This document shows, one piece after another, positions 18,106-27,700 of a stretch of 64,000 bases of DNA (position 1 is the stretch's first letter; the number at the start of each line of letters is the position of its first letter). The position numbers were made by a program, and so were the translations under genes. Under the pieces are notes generated by a model that worked only from the letters and a program-made list of their open reading frames with translations, was not told the DNA's origin and did not search any database. The DNA is from Leptospira yanagawae serovar Saopaulo str. Sao Paulo = ATCC 700523 (GTDB taxonomy: Bacteria > Spirochaetota > Leptospiria > Leptospirales > Leptospiraceae), in NCBI RefSeq assembly GCF_000332475.2, contig NZ_AOGX02000015.1, positions 992,001 to 1,056,000 of the forward strand, given 5' to 3'.

Positions 18106-19371
18106 TTACTTTCCTAAGATGAACACAAAGTTCGTCGTAGCCGATCCACCAATGTTGAGCATAAGACCGTTCTTTGCTCCTTTCACTTGGTAATCACCTG
18201 CAGTATTTGTGACTTGTTTGTAAAGGTCGAGCATCATACGAACACCAGATGCACCCACAGGGTGACCCACTCCAATAAGCCCTCCGGATGGATTGATTGG
18301 TTTTTTACCACCGAAATCAATCGTTCCTTCTTCAATTGCAATGTGTTCTTTTCCTGGTTCTGAGATTCCAAAAGCAGAAATCGCAGCATACTCAGAAGAA
18401 GTAAAACAGTCATGTGTCTCAAACACATCAATGTTTTTCACGTCTAGGTCAGCACGTTTGTAAGCATCTTTTACCGTTTGGCGAGTCCATGGAAGGATGT
18501 ATTTGTCTCCAACGGATTCTTGTTTTTTTGCTTCAAAGGTAATTGGTGCCACTCGGTGACCCCATCCTTTTACACGAGGGATGTCATCGATTTTACGACC
18601 AGTTTTTTTAGCGTATTCTTTCGTGTAGTCTTTAGAAGCAAGGATGGTCACGGCAGCACCGTCTGTTACTTGTGAACAGTCAGTGATACAAAGCCTTCCA
18701 CCAACCGCCATATTGTTTGCACCACCACGAGCCATCGCATGTTCTTTGTTCATGAACCATGTGCGAGTTTGTGCTTTTGGGTTACGTTTTGCGTTTGCGT
18801 AGTTGATACGAGAAATTTCTGCAAGAGCATCCATAAATCGTTCTTCTTTGAGTTCGTATCTTTCTAAGATTACATCTGCCAGTTTTCCGAAAAGTTTAGG
18901 GAAAGGAAATTGTACTCCTTTCGCTTCTTTATCGTAATACGCAGCCGTTCCAAGGAAGTCACCACCCACAGAAGAAGAAACAGTTTTCATCACTTCCACA
19001 CCAAGTACAATCGCTAGATCGTAATCTTCTGCGCGGATATGTGTGATGGCAGCATCAAGGGCAACGGAACCAGATGCACAAGCTGCTTCGTAACGAGCTC
19101 CAGGCACTCCAAAAAGAGCAGGGTTTACTTCTGTTAAAAAAGCACCTAAATGTCCTTGGTTCGCATATTGTTCTGCATCAAAGTTACCAACAAAGACAGC
19201 AACGCGGTTTTCTTTGTTCAATCGTTTGATTTCATCATAACTAATGCCAACTTTTTCAAGAGCATCATCTAATACTTCACGCATCATGGACATGAAGGTT
19301 TTTCCTTCCTTTGTCCAGTTCCTTTGGAAGTCGGTTTGTTCTCCGCCTAATACGAATACTTTTTCACTCAT
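18106..19371 (-). CDS. Thiolase-family acetyl-CoA acyltransferase
   Basis: The 421-residue thiolase likely cleaves 3-ketoacyl-CoA with CoA, or condenses acyl-CoAs. The nucleophile is C98 in EAACASGS. The late active-site motifs are FETHDCF and [12 protein letters not shown], then [10 protein letters not shown]. The HDCF form resembles SCP-X type thiolases rather than FadA. The ATG follows GGAG at 5 nt. It lies 13 bp after the 3-hydroxyacyl-CoA dehydrogenase gene; the two form the last two beta-oxidation steps. Confidence 0.88.
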   Translation of the reverse strand: MSEKVFVLGGEQTDFQRNWTKEGKTFMSMMREVLDDALEKVGISYDEIKRLNKENRVAVFVGNFDAEQYANQGHLGAFLTEVNPALFGVPGARYEAACASGSVALDAAITHIRAEDYDLAIVLGVEVMKTVSSSVGGDFLGTAAYYDKEAKGVQFPFPKLFGKLADVILERYELKEERFMDALAEISRINYANAKRNPKAQTRTWFMNKEHAMARGGANNMAVGGRLCITDCSQVTDGAAVTILASKDYTKEYAKKTGRKIDDIPRVKGWGHRVAPITFEAKKQESVGDKYILPWTRQTVKDAYKRADLDVKNIDVFETHDCFTSSEYAAISAFGISEPGKEHIAIEEGTIDFGGKKPINPSGGLIGVGHPVGASGVRMMLDLYKQVTNTAGDYQVKGAKNGLMLNIGGSATTNFVFILGK

Positions 19372-19384
19372 ATGATACTCCTAA

Positions 19385-20695
19385 TTAACCTTTGAAGAGA
19401 GACCTTGCATCAAGTTTGTCGCCGAGTTCGTAGAACTTTTTGCCTTCTTTTGCATCTTTTAAAAGTTTTGGAACTGGTATTTTAGACGCTTCCATAAGCT
19501 TAATTGTTTCCTTTGGTCCACCAAGGAAATCGACAAATGCAGAAGCAGGAACCCAGTTAAAACCAAATCCCATCGCACCATCAGTGTTTTCTTTTGTATC
19601 CACAACTTCTCCTACGAGAGAGAGCGAATAACTGATGTAACGTGAAATGAAGTAACGAGCGATTTCAGCTTCAAAACCGGATGCGTTTTTCACAACGTCC
19701 ATAGCACCCTTGTAGTCAGAGTCTTTGATTTTTTGGCGCGCTTCTTTGATAAAAGGAATATCAAATTTTGGATACGGATCGTAATCACCTGTTTTGATAT
19801 TGTATACAAACTTCTCACGTTTTCCGTCAGGATGTTTCACAACTTTTGTGAGACCACCACCAGATTTCATACCAAGTTTACCAGCATCGATTAACTTTTG
19901 GAAGTAACCAGGAAGTTTGAATGTTTCGTGAGCTTCGTCTTTTGTATTGTCGTAGATATTGTCTACGATCGCTTTGTGAACATCTAGTCCCACGAAGTCA
20001 GCAGTAGCAAGTGGTCCCATCGCACGTCCAGTGTAACCTGACATGATTTCGTCCATAAGGGCGATTCCACCTTTGTCAGCATACTTTTCTGCAAAGTGAG
20101 CCACTTCGTTCATCAACTGAAACCCAATTCGGTTTCCAGCAAAAGCAGGAGTGTCGTTTGTATAAACCACAGCTCGGCCGAGTACTTTTTCTAAGTATTC
20201 ACCTAACGCTTGTGTAACTTTTTTATCATTTCCTGAGTGAGTTACGAGTTCACAAAGGATCATTTTATAAGGAGGGTTAAAAAAATGGGTTCCGTAGTAA
20301 TGTTTTTGGCCATCTTCGTCGTAAGCTTTTGCCAAACGACCGATCGAAAGTCCAGAAGACACAGTGGAAACGATGGTTCCAGGACGGCGAGCCTTTGCGA
20401 TACGAGTATTGATCGGTTCTTTGACTTCGTAACTTTCCGCCACGAGTTCGAATACCCAATCTGACTCTGCGACAGCTTTTTCCAGATCCGCATCGTAGGA
20501 ACCAGGGATCATTCTTGCGCGAATTGTATCCGTTTTGACGGATGCGACAGCGGCTTCGATACCCTGTTTTGCTTTTTCAACATCTCTAGCGAGCATATGG
20601 ACTTTAGCACCACCGAAGGCAGCAATGACGCCCGCACTTCCAGAACCCATGGCTCCGTTGGCACCTAAAATCGTGACAGTTTTGATTTCTCTCAT
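19385..20695 (-). CDS. 3-hydroxyacyl-CoA dehydrogenase
   Basis: The 436-residue enzyme oxidises 3-hydroxyacyl-CoA with NAD. The N-terminal Rossmann motif is [17 protein letters not shown], then the family regions [28 protein letters not shown] and [15 protein letters not shown]. In family terms the His of THFFNPP is near the catalytic dyad. The C-terminal helical domain includes [16 protein letters not shown]. There is no crotonase domain, so hydratase would come from elsewhere. It is the first gene of the operon with thiolase and a membrane protein. Confidence 0.9.
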   Translation of the reverse strand: MREIKTVTILGANGAMGSGSAGVIAAFGGAKVHMLARDVEKAKQGIEAAVASVKTDTIRARMIPGSYDADLEKAVAESDWVFELVAESYEVKEPINTRIAKARRPGTIVSTVSSGLSIGRLAKAYDEDGQKHYYGTHFFNPPYKMILCELVTHSGNDKKVTQALGEYLEKVLGRAVVYTNDTPAFAGNRIGFQLMNEVAHFAEKYADKGGIALMDEIMSGYTGRAMGPLATADFVGLDVHKAIVDNIYDNTKDEAHETFKLPGYFQKLIDAGKLGMKSGGGLTKVVKHPDGKREKFVYNIKTGDYDPYPKFDIPFIKEARQKIKDSDYKGAMDVVKNASGFEAEIARYFISRYISYSLSLVGEVVDTKENTDGAMGFGFNWVPASAFVDFLGGPKETIKLMEASKIPVPKLLKDAKEGKKFYELGDKLDARSLFKG

Positions 20696-21183
20696 GAAGG
20701 AATTTCCGAATCTAATTTTTACTTACCGTTCTAGAAAGCCGAGGTGACAGGAAAATCGTTTTTTTTTGTCAGATTTGTTACAAAAGAGGGTCGAAGGGCG
20801 CGGGCACGCGGGTACACTTTCCCCGCCCGATTTGAGGGTGGGGAACTAGACCCACCGCCCAATGTGTTCCCTTTACCACAACCTACTTTTTTTGGCACGC
20901 CCATTCCCAAAACCCAAGATTTTCTTTCCGATAAGTTCGCCATTTGGCCATTAGGGCACCCAGGCGGGCTCTCTCCGGGGTCCGCTCACGCTCCCGTCTT
21001 CGGCTAGGCCACAGCCGCCGAAGACCAAGCCCTACGGATCCCTGGTGCGAGGGAGATTCGTATTTTCAATTCTGACTTTCTTAAGTAAGATTGAAATGGT
21101 TCTTCGGTATTTGTTACAGAAAATAATAAGTGTTAAGTGACAATTCTCTTGACCTAACATGCGTATTTCTACATCTTGATCGG
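20696..21183. repeat. GC-rich intergenic island with inverted repeats
   Basis: The 488 bp between divergent transcription units contain no convincing gene, though GC-rich frames stay open on both strands. From ~20795 to 21055 the composition is far more GC-rich than the surroundings. Inverted repeats include CCCCGCCC/GGGTGGGG at 20821-20828 and 20836-20843 and a perfect 9-bp pair GTCTTCGGC/GCCGAAGAC at 20996-21004 and 21017-21025. This looks like a dispersed intergenic element, but copies elsewhere in the genome cannot be seen here. Confidence 0.5.
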
Positions 21184-21795
21184 ATGAAATTGGAAGATAT
21201 AAACTCACGCAATTGGATTACCCTCATTTCAATATTATGTTTAGGAATACTTGTAAATTGTGTTTCCTTTGTAAAATATGAAAATCCAAATTTAAAAAAT
21301 ACAGCAATCCCCGAGATATTAGAAAAGAAGACTATCTTAATAAAGTATTTTGGCGATTATTATGAAAATGGCAAAATTGCAAAATTTCCGCAGGCCATAC
21401 CAACTTTAAATGAAAAAATGGAGGGGATTTTAAAAGATTCAAATTTGTTCAAGAATGTCACAACTAATGATAAAGAATCTGTCGATCTTATCATGATTGT
21501 CGAAACAAATATGGATGATAAAAGTAGCAAAATTTTGGCTGGTGTTTCAGGGGCAACTTTTCTCGTTTTTCCATTATTTATCAATTTAGAACTTAACATG
21601 AAAGTTTCGTTACTTGATTCAAATTATAAATTATTGGCCATAAACGAAGAACGTTATGCAAACAATTCCATCCTTGGATGGATCGTTCTTCCTATATCTC
21701 CATTTTTCTTCACTCCCATTGTGGAAACAAGGGCGTATCGAAATGTCATTTACTCATCACTAAATAATTGGAAAGCAAAAGGAATCATCAAATGA
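21184..21795 (+). CDS. Lipoprotein, unknown function
   Basis: The 203-residue product begins MKLEDINSRNWITLISILCL and carries a lipobox LVNC, so it is probably lipidated. The mature part is beta-rich with a hydrophobic segment near FLVFPLFINLELNMKVSLL and a second hydrophobic patch IVLPISPFFFTPIVETRAY, a layout shared by other Leptospira lipoproteins with a central hydrophobic hairpin. The stop overlaps the next lipoprotein start as ATGA. No family recognised. Start chosen for the signal peptide; a frame from 21130 adds 18 unlikely residues. Confidence 0.6.
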   Translation: MKLEDINSRNWITLISILCLGILVNCVSFVKYENPNLKNTAIPEILEKKTILIKYFGDYYENGKIAKFPQAIPTLNEKMEGILKDSNLFKNVTTNDKESVDLIMIVETNMDDKSSKILAGVSGATFLVFPLFINLELNMKVSLLDSNYKLLAINEERYANNSILGWIVLPISPFFFTPIVETRAYRNVIYSSLNNWKAKGIIK

Positions 21796-22295
21796 ATTTT
21801 AGGAATATTGTCACATCTGTTGTTTTATTAACCTTTTTTTCTTGTGCCGAATTGCCTCCTTTACAAAAAAAGGATTCAAAAATAGAATTAATCAATCAAA
21901 CTTTGGAGTTGGTTGAACCTGGAACTTCTTTCGATGCCTATAATAAAGGATACAACCATGTCGGATCGCGCGCAATCATAAGGAAAGGTTTGATTGAATA
22001 TGGTTTATTTAAGTCTGTTGTCAATTTTAAGGGAGATCTTCAACTTCGTGTTGTAAATAGTGAAAAAGACGAAATACAGGAAATCAATTTTTCAAACATA
22101 CGCCATAAGTTAAAGTTAACCTTTATCATATTAAAAGACAAAAAAGAGATTTATAAAAAAGATTTCATTGCTGATGAAGTTGCAACTGGGTCAGAAAAAT
22201 TCATGGGTATAGAAAGAATTCGTTATGCAACTGAAAAAGCCACTTATCGATGTTTGGAACAATTTTTGGAAGACATTTCCAGACAAAAACTTTGA
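21792..22295 (+). CDS. Lipoprotein, coupled to the upstream lipoprotein
   Basis: The 167-residue product starts MNFRNIVTSVVLLTFFSC, giving a lipobox with Cys at residue 18. The mature part is mostly beta strands with basic residues (HKLKLTFIILKDKKEIYKKDF) and ends in a helix. The start overlaps the previous stop as ATGA, so the two lipoproteins are made together and may act together at the membrane. The pair resembles, in size and arrangement, the two lipoproteins at 37077-38226, but clear homology was not established. Confidence 0.6.
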   Translation: MNFRNIVTSVVLLTFFSCAELPPLQKKDSKIELINQTLELVEPGTSFDAYNKGYNHVGSRAIIRKGLIEYGLFKSVVNFKGDLQLRVVNSEKDEIQEINFSNIRHKLKLTFIILKDKKEIYKKDFIADEVATGSEKFMGIERIRYATEKATYRCLEQFLEDISRQKL

Positions 22296-22394
22296 GATCA
22301 TCAAAATTTGATCAGAAGATAAGTGTAACTGGCAAAACAAAATCCAAGCGCCACTTGCACTGAATTTATTGAAGTGTCGGTAGGAGCGGAAATC

Positions 22395-22412
22395 CTTTCG
22401 CAGGCGCGAAAG
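22395..22412. repeat. Hairpin in intergenic element
   Basis: CTTTCGC at 22395-22401 and GCGAAAG at 22406-22412 form a perfect 7-bp stem with a 4-base loop. It sits in a ~90-bp stretch of higher GC between convergent genes, with further GC-rich sequence through 22477. Possibly part of a dispersed repeat; not confirmed. Confidence 0.4.
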
Positions 22413-22473
22413 ATTGGAGCGGATGACGCGGTCGTTCATCGATCGTAGCTTCTTCTTCGATAGATTACGAGGC

Positions 22474-22513
22474 GCCCAAATAGAAAATAAAAATCTCTGA
22501 TTTGGGCTTTGTT
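22474..22513 (+). terminator. Putative terminator after the lipoprotein pair
   Basis: GCCCAAAT at 22474-22481 pairs perfectly with ATTTGGGC at 22500-22507, followed by a short T-rich run (TTTGTTT). The 18-base loop is long for an intrinsic terminator, so this is tentative. It lies between the convergent lipoprotein and DUF2721 genes. Confidence 0.35.
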
Positions 22514-22529
22514 TCGGAATCTGAGACTT

Positions 22530-23018
22530 TTATTTTTCTTGGAGTTCGCGTTCCAAAAATTCTACGAATTCAATTTGTCGATTGATGAAGGTTAGGTTGT
22601 ATCTGCTTTCATAAAAAAGTAAAGCACTTGCTACAAATAAACAAACTCCACCTAGGATGGCGACAATGGTTGCGAGCCAAGTTTGGTTTTTTGCAAACGC
22701 AAGTGTAAATGCCAAAGTCAAACTGGAAATGATAAATAATGATGTCGCTAAATACAAAAATGCCATCGATCGTTGGATAAGGACAGCTCTCTTTTTTTGA
22801 ACTGAAAGTTGGTGGCGCATATAAACCAATCTTTCCTTTTGATAATTCTTTTTGCCATCTAACAAAAGTTCAACTTCTGATTTTAAAAGATTTACTCTGT
22901 CAAAAATTCTTCCAAGCCGATTGGCTGTAGAAAAAATCAAACTGGCGCAGGCGGAAACAAGGACGGCAGGAGTGATCATGCCAGAAAGGATTTCGGAACT
23001 TGTAAAGGAATCGAACAT
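22530..23018 (-). CDS. DUF2721 family membrane protein
   Basis: The 162-residue protein has a DUF2721 N-terminus, LSGMITPAVLVSACASLIF followed by STANRLGRIFDRV, then a basic helical stretch and two adjacent membrane helices (ATSLFIISSLTLAFTLAF and ATIVAILGGVCLFVASALLF). The family is widespread in bacteria and has no established role. It stands alone, divergent from nothing close, with dusC ending ~100 bp upstream on the same strand. Confidence 0.8.
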   Translation of the reverse strand: MFDSFTSSEILSGMITPAVLVSACASLIFSTANRLGRIFDRVNLLKSEVELLLDGKKNYQKERLVYMRHQLSVQKKRAVLIQRSMAFLYLATSLFIISSLTLAFTLAFAKNQTWLATIVAILGGVCLFVASALLFYESRYNLTFINRQIEFVEFLERELQEK

Positions 23019-23115
23019 AGGAATAAATTCAGACAGATCTTAGGATTTGAAAGGAAAAAAAACTAATGAAGGATGGAAGATGAAAAAATATATTGTGATT
23101 CCAAGTTTGTAAACT

Positions 23116-24048
23116 TTATGTTTCCATCCAATAAGTTTCGAATTCATCTAATTTCCTAAATCGTTTCACAATTTCAAAGTCTCGTTCTGCTTCAAAGTAT
23201 TGTCGGGATAGGTAATGTAACCATTGTTTGATGCGTCCGCCACGACTTGTTGTATCCATATCCAATTCCAACTTCTCCCAATAATTACGCAAAATTCCTT
23301 TGGTATCATTCCAAGAATGTGGATCTTGTTGTTTTTTTCGGATCATCAGGGCAAGAGAAGGGTTGGCAACAGCACCACGTCCAATCATAATGTTTTCACA
23401 TCCAGAAATTTCCATACACCGAATGGCATCTGTTACAGTCCAAATTTCTCCATTCGCTACAACAGGTATTTTTACGGTTTCGATAATTTTATGGATCCAT
23501 TCCCAATAGGCAGGTGGTTTGTATCCGTCGGTTTTTGTTCTGGCATGAACCACAATTTCATTGGCACCACCATCTTCCAATGCTTTGGCACAAACAAGCG
23601 CCTGTTCCGTGGAATCAAATCCTAATCGCATTTTTGCTGTGACAGGGATATGGGAAGGAACTGCACTTCTTACAGCCTTCACAATCGAAAACATAAGGTC
23701 TGGTTCTTTTAATAGTGCAGCACCACCACGATTCCGGTTTACTGTTGGCGCAGGGCATCCAAAATTTAAATCAATTCCATAAGCGCCAAGGGATGCTACC
23801 ATACTCGCATTTTCAGCCATACAATTGATATCGGAGCCTAACAATTGTACTTTGACAGGAATTCCAGCCATTGTTCGGGAGTTTTGGTGTAATTCCGGCA
23901 CAAAACGATAAATTCGATGTGCAGGAAGTAGGGTATCATTCACTCGAATGAATTCACTCACACATTCGTCATAACCACCTATCTTTGTAAGTGTATCACG
24001 AAGTCTGTAGTCGAGAAGTCCTTCCATGGGAGCAAGTAAGATACGCAT
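23116..24048 (-). CDS. dusC: tRNA-dihydrouridine synthase, DusC-like
   Basis: A 310-residue flavoenzyme reducing a uridine in tRNA. N-terminal MRILLAPMEGLLDYRLRD, VRVQLLG-like KVQLLGSD, and the active-site loop DLNFGCPAPTVN with its Cys match DusC closely. Also present are VTAKMRLGFDS, VVHARTKTDGY, IPVVANGEIW, MIGRGAVANPS and IKQWLHYLSRQYFEA in the C-terminal helical domain. In E. coli, DusC modifies U16; the position here is inferred. The start ATG at 24048 gives the full family N-terminus. Confidence 0.88.
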   Translation of the reverse strand: MRILLAPMEGLLDYRLRDTLTKIGGYDECVSEFIRVNDTLLPAHRIYRFVPELHQNSRTMAGIPVKVQLLGSDINCMAENASMVASLGAYGIDLNFGCPAPTVNRNRGGAALLKEPDLMFSIVKAVRSAVPSHIPVTAKMRLGFDSTEQALVCAKALEDGGANEIVVHARTKTDGYKPPAYWEWIHKIIETVKIPVVANGEIWTVTDAIRCMEISGCENIMIGRGAVANPSLALMIRKKQQDPHSWNDTKGILRNYWEKLELDMDTTSRGGRIKQWLHYLSRQYFEAERDFEIVKRFRKLDEFETYWMET

Positions 24049-24286
24049 AAATATTGTAAGGCCTAACGCATCAAAATTTCATAATGATCAGAATCGGCAC
24101 CATCTCCATAGTTATTTTTACGATTCGTTTGGATACAATTTGTAAAAACGTTGAACCTAGGGGATTGAATGGAAGGAAACCCACTCATTCCATTCATGTC
24201 AAATGGTTTACTGGATCAAATTCTCTCGCTCAAAAGAAAAATGGATTGTTTCGTTTGGGACAAACAGATACATTTCGAAACGACCT

Positions 24287-25150
24287 ATGAAACCCTTTTC
24301 AAAATTTTTCCTAGTATCCTTTATTTTAATTTTTGTCAATTTCTGTTTTACAAAGGAAGTAATCATTCCAAAAGACAATTTATATCTTGTGGTAGCTCCT
24401 CCAGTATATGCAGATGCTTTCGAAACAAATTCGTATCTTTTCCCTGTTTTCTCAGAAATCAAAAATCGACCTGATACCAAGGGAAAAGTATATTATACAA
24501 TTTTAAAAGACAAAGAACAAAAACGTATCTTACGATCTATCGCTATTTTGGTTGACGACCACTCTTTAAAATTAAAACCAGAAGAATACCTTCACTATCC
24601 AGTATATTATGCAAACTCTACTTCTAAAAGTTTTCGAGTTTGGCACCATTATAACATGACGTATGACATTCGCCGAGCAGCTGATAACTCTCCTGTCTAT
24701 GTTCCCGTTTATACATCTGCCAGTGTAGCTTCATTTGCCGCGTTTGGTGTTTTTTATGTAGCTTCAACAGGAACTGCATTCCTTTTGGGACTCGGAAAAG
24801 GAACATATGAATTTACAGAAGACATTATGGAAGGAATTTCGATCAACCAAGAAGAGGTAGTATTAGCATATAACGATTATACTTATGATGAACAAGGTCG
24901 CATGACAAAAATTACAACGTATTTACCTTATCGTTCCATTTCAAAATCGGTGATTCCTTTATATGATAGAGAAGGTAAAAAACAAATTGGGCAAGTATAC
25001 CCGACTAGCAAACCGATACTGGTTTCTCAAATGGACTTCCAATACATCAAAGGAAATCAAAATCCTAAATCAGTGAATTTTATAGAATACTTACCTAAAA
25101 AAAATCAAAAGTTGGTTCGTTTGCCAATAAAAGGAAATGAGGAAAATTAA
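24287..25150 (+). CDS. Exported hypothetical protein
   Basis: The 287-residue product starts MKPFSKFFLVSFILIFVNF, a cleavable or lipoprotein-like signal (NFCF could be lipidated). The mature part includes a Gly/Ala-rich hydrophobic stretch SVASFAAFGVFYVASTGTAFLLG, perhaps a membrane or pore segment, followed by a strand-rich region with YNDYTYDEQGRMTKI, a motif like those in YD-type repeats. It overlaps the next gene by 14 bp and is likely its operon partner. The frame opens at 24203, but the signal peptide fixes the start. Confidence 0.6.
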   Translation: MKPFSKFFLVSFILIFVNFCFTKEVIIPKDNLYLVVAPPVYADAFETNSYLFPVFSEIKNRPDTKGKVYYTILKDKEQKRILRSIAILVDDHSLKLKPEEYLHYPVYYANSTSKSFRVWHHYNMTYDIRRAADNSPVYVPVYTSASVASFAAFGVFYVASTGTAFLLGLGKGTYEFTEDIMEGISINQEEVVLAYNDYTYDEQGRMTKITTYLPYRSISKSVIPLYDREGKKQIGQVYPTSKPILVSQMDFQYIKGNQNPKSVNFIEYLPKKNQKLVRLPIKGNEEN

Positions 25151-27587
25151 AGTGAACTTTTGCTTAAATCAATTGATTTCTATATTGATTCCAGCAGTCA
25201 CTTTATACTTTATATGCTTTAGTATTTCACCTTTGTCCGCTAAAACATGGCCTGATTTAGAAAGGGAACAAGAAGTCAAAATTTATGGTAGCGAACGCAG
25301 TGCAAAATTCAAAGCAAGTAATATCTTTTATGATATAGAAGATTGGAATGAACATTATTCGGTTCGAGCTTTGGGAATTTATCGATACTACGACTATCCA
25401 CTCTCAAAATCCAAAACAATTTTTCCCTTTTACTACCACATCCAAAGTAAAAAAGACAATCGTGAATACAAACGTATCATCAATGTGAATGTAACTAAAG
25501 AAAATGATTCGGTTCAAAAATCATTTTTTCCATTTGTGTTTTGGGGAAACAGACCAAATCATTCTTATTTCATTACAATTCCTTTTTTCTTTCAAAACAA
25601 ATCTGAGGATGGGAGCAGTTTTGGTTTTCCCATTTTACCACTTGTTTATTACAATCATAAGGAAAAAATAAGTGATTCAAGTTATCATTACACAAGATTC
25701 CTTACATTCTTTCATTATGAAACAAATGACAAAAGAGGATTAACAGATTTATCGTTCACGCCTTTGTTTTATTATTCAAAAGAAAACTATTTGTTTTTGC
25801 CATTGTTATTGTATTACCAGAATTTTCGTGAGACAACTCATGAATATTGGCTTGGACCTCTATATTATTCCAAAGACAAATTAAAAGAAGAGCGATTATT
25901 TGTATTTTTCCCGTTAGTTGGAAGTTATGTTTCACCTAAAAAAGAAATTGATTTTGTTTTCCCTGTGTATTTGAACATAAAAGATTCTGAAGAAGATTAT
26001 CATATTAATTTGTTTTGGTATACCAAAGTTCATAATGCAAATGTCAATCTTGCAACCAATGATGGAAATGTTTATCTCGATTATGACTTTGGATTATTTT
26101 ACAATTTAGTCGGAATCTCAAAACGAAGTAAAATTTTATTAGGAAATTCACAGAAACGAAATGATATAGCTAGTCCTACAAAACCAGAATTAAAGAAAAA
26201 AAGAGAATTCAATCGTGAAAATAGTGATCAATTCTCTGGATACCAATTATTGTTTGGAATTTTTTCATATGAAAAGGCGGACACTAAAAAACATATACGG
26301 TTATTGCCCTTTGCGTGGTTCACTTGGGATGAGTCTTCAGAGGATAAAGTTGTTTTAGTTCCACCTTTTTTCCCAATATGGCTAAGTTATGTTTCGGATG
26401 ATTTGGAGTATAAAATTATATTTCCACTATATGGAAAACAAAAAGATAAAACTTCTGAGATTCATTCTTACTTGATCAATGGTTATATCAAAGAAAAATA
26501 CGAACTGAACAATCGAGTGGAAAGGTCTTATCTATGGCCTTTCGTAAATGTTTACGAGTCGGATATTGATTCTGGACACAGGGTTTTACCGTTTTATGTG
26601 TATAATCAAACCAGAAATGATAAAAGTTCCAAAACTAATACCTACACATTAATTTCAATTTATAAAAGATTATCGAATACTAATGTTGAAGCAAAAGAGT
26701 TTTTGATATGGCCAGTTTGGATTTCGTATGATTCCTATTTGTATAAAAATCAAGATGCAAAAACTACCTTTTGGTTTACCCCATTTTTTTATCGAAGAGT
26801 CAGCGATTCAAGTTCTAGAACGAATTTGTTTTGGTTCATCGATTGGGAATTTGAATCATATAAACCCATCCTTTCAAAAAATCAAAACGAAACAAATCCA
26901 CCAGTCACAAAAACAACTTTGTCTCACTTTCTCATATTCCCTTTTTATTATTCGGAATCTAGTTTTTCAATTTTACCAGTTTCCTTCAATCATTGGAGTA
27001 ATGAAGAATTCACAACCTTCACATTGTTAAATTATTATCATTCAAAGAAAGAAGGACATTATTACAATTTTTTATATTTGGTAGAGTCTGAAAATTCCAC
27101 TACCAATTACCAATTCAGAAGTGTATGGGACTATTTGTTCAGTTTCCAGAAAAAACCAAAAGAAATCGAACGACTTACTTTACTATGGTTGGGATATGAC
27201 AACACAAGTTATAAAAAAAAGATCAATTTTTTTCCTTTGGTTCGCACAACGGTATCCGAAGAAGAAAATTCTAAATTATATGGTCCATTTATTTATTACC
27301 AATCGAATTCACCGGACGAAATGACGGAATTAGCTTTGGCGGGAATTGGATATTACCATAATCAAACAAAATCAGACAAACAATATTCCACTTATATTTT
27401 GTTAGGTGCAATTTACCAAGAGAAAACGGAATTAGAAAGGGGATTTGTCAAACGAGGAAGTTTATGGGGTTGGTTATGGGAATACCAAACGGAAGATAAT
27501 GGTTATGAAAAATTTTCAATATTAAAATTGTTTTCTTATTCGAAAGAAACAGATGGGACAAAGAAGATATTAGGAATTAGTATATAA
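25137..27587 (+). CDS. Large exported aromatic-repeat protein, Leptospira-type
   Basis: An 816-residue protein with an N-terminal signal sequence (LIPAVTLYFICFSISPLSA). The mature part consists of many short units in which FxPF/LPL/WPxW-like aromatic-proline motifs alternate with charged turns, for example TIFPFYYHI, SFFPFVFWG, LPLLLYYQ, VFFPLVGSY, RLLPFAWFTW, LIWPVWISY and LIFPFYYSE. The pattern suggests a long beta-structure, perhaps an outer-membrane barrel or a filament-like solenoid. It recalls the Leptospira LA_1737-type family; that link is from memory. It overlaps the upstream exported gene by 14 bp. Confidence 0.6.
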   Translation: MRKIKVNFCLNQLISILIPAVTLYFICFSISPLSAKTWPDLEREQEVKIYGSERSAKFKASNIFYDIEDWNEHYSVRALGIYRYYDYPLSKSKTIFPFYYHIQSKKDNREYKRIINVNVTKENDSVQKSFFPFVFWGNRPNHSYFITIPFFFQNKSEDGSSFGFPILPLVYYNHKEKISDSSYHYTRFLTFFHYETNDKRGLTDLSFTPLFYYSKENYLFLPLLLYYQNFRETTHEYWLGPLYYSKDKLKEERLFVFFPLVGSYVSPKKEIDFVFPVYLNIKDSEEDYHINLFWYTKVHNANVNLATNDGNVYLDYDFGLFYNLVGISKRSKILLGNSQKRNDIASPTKPELKKKREFNRENSDQFSGYQLLFGIFSYEKADTKKHIRLLPFAWFTWDESSEDKVVLVPPFFPIWLSYVSDDLEYKIIFPLYGKQKDKTSEIHSYLINGYIKEKYELNNRVERSYLWPFVNVYESDIDSGHRVLPFYVYNQTRNDKSSKTNTYTLISIYKRLSNTNVEAKEFLIWPVWISYDSYLYKNQDAKTTFWFTPFFYRRVSDSSSRTNLFWFIDWEFESYKPILSKNQNETNPPVTKTTLSHFLIFPFYYSESSFSILPVSFNHWSNEEFTTFTLLNYYHSKKEGHYYNFLYLVESENSTTNYQFRSVWDYLFSFQKKPKEIERLTLLWLGYDNTSYKKKINFFPLVRTTVSEEENSKLYGPFIYYQSNSPDEMTELALAGIGYYHNQTKSDKQYSTYILLGAIYQEKTELERGFVKRGSLWGWLWEYQTEDNGYEKFSILKLFSYSKETDGTKKILGISI

Positions 27588-27700
27588 TCCAAAGGAGAAC
27601 CATTCAAACTTAGGTTTCATTTATTAGAATTTTTTTACCGGGGAAGGTCTTCTTAAAAAATACATTGTAATTTTTAACAGGATTAGCAAATTTCGGTGAT

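Noticed and set aside
20731..21007. Open frames of 70-87 residues on both strands in the GC-rich island
   Set aside because: GC-rich DNA yields few stops. The predicted peptides are Pro/Arg/Gly-rich with no start signal, and the island is better explained as an intergenic repeat.
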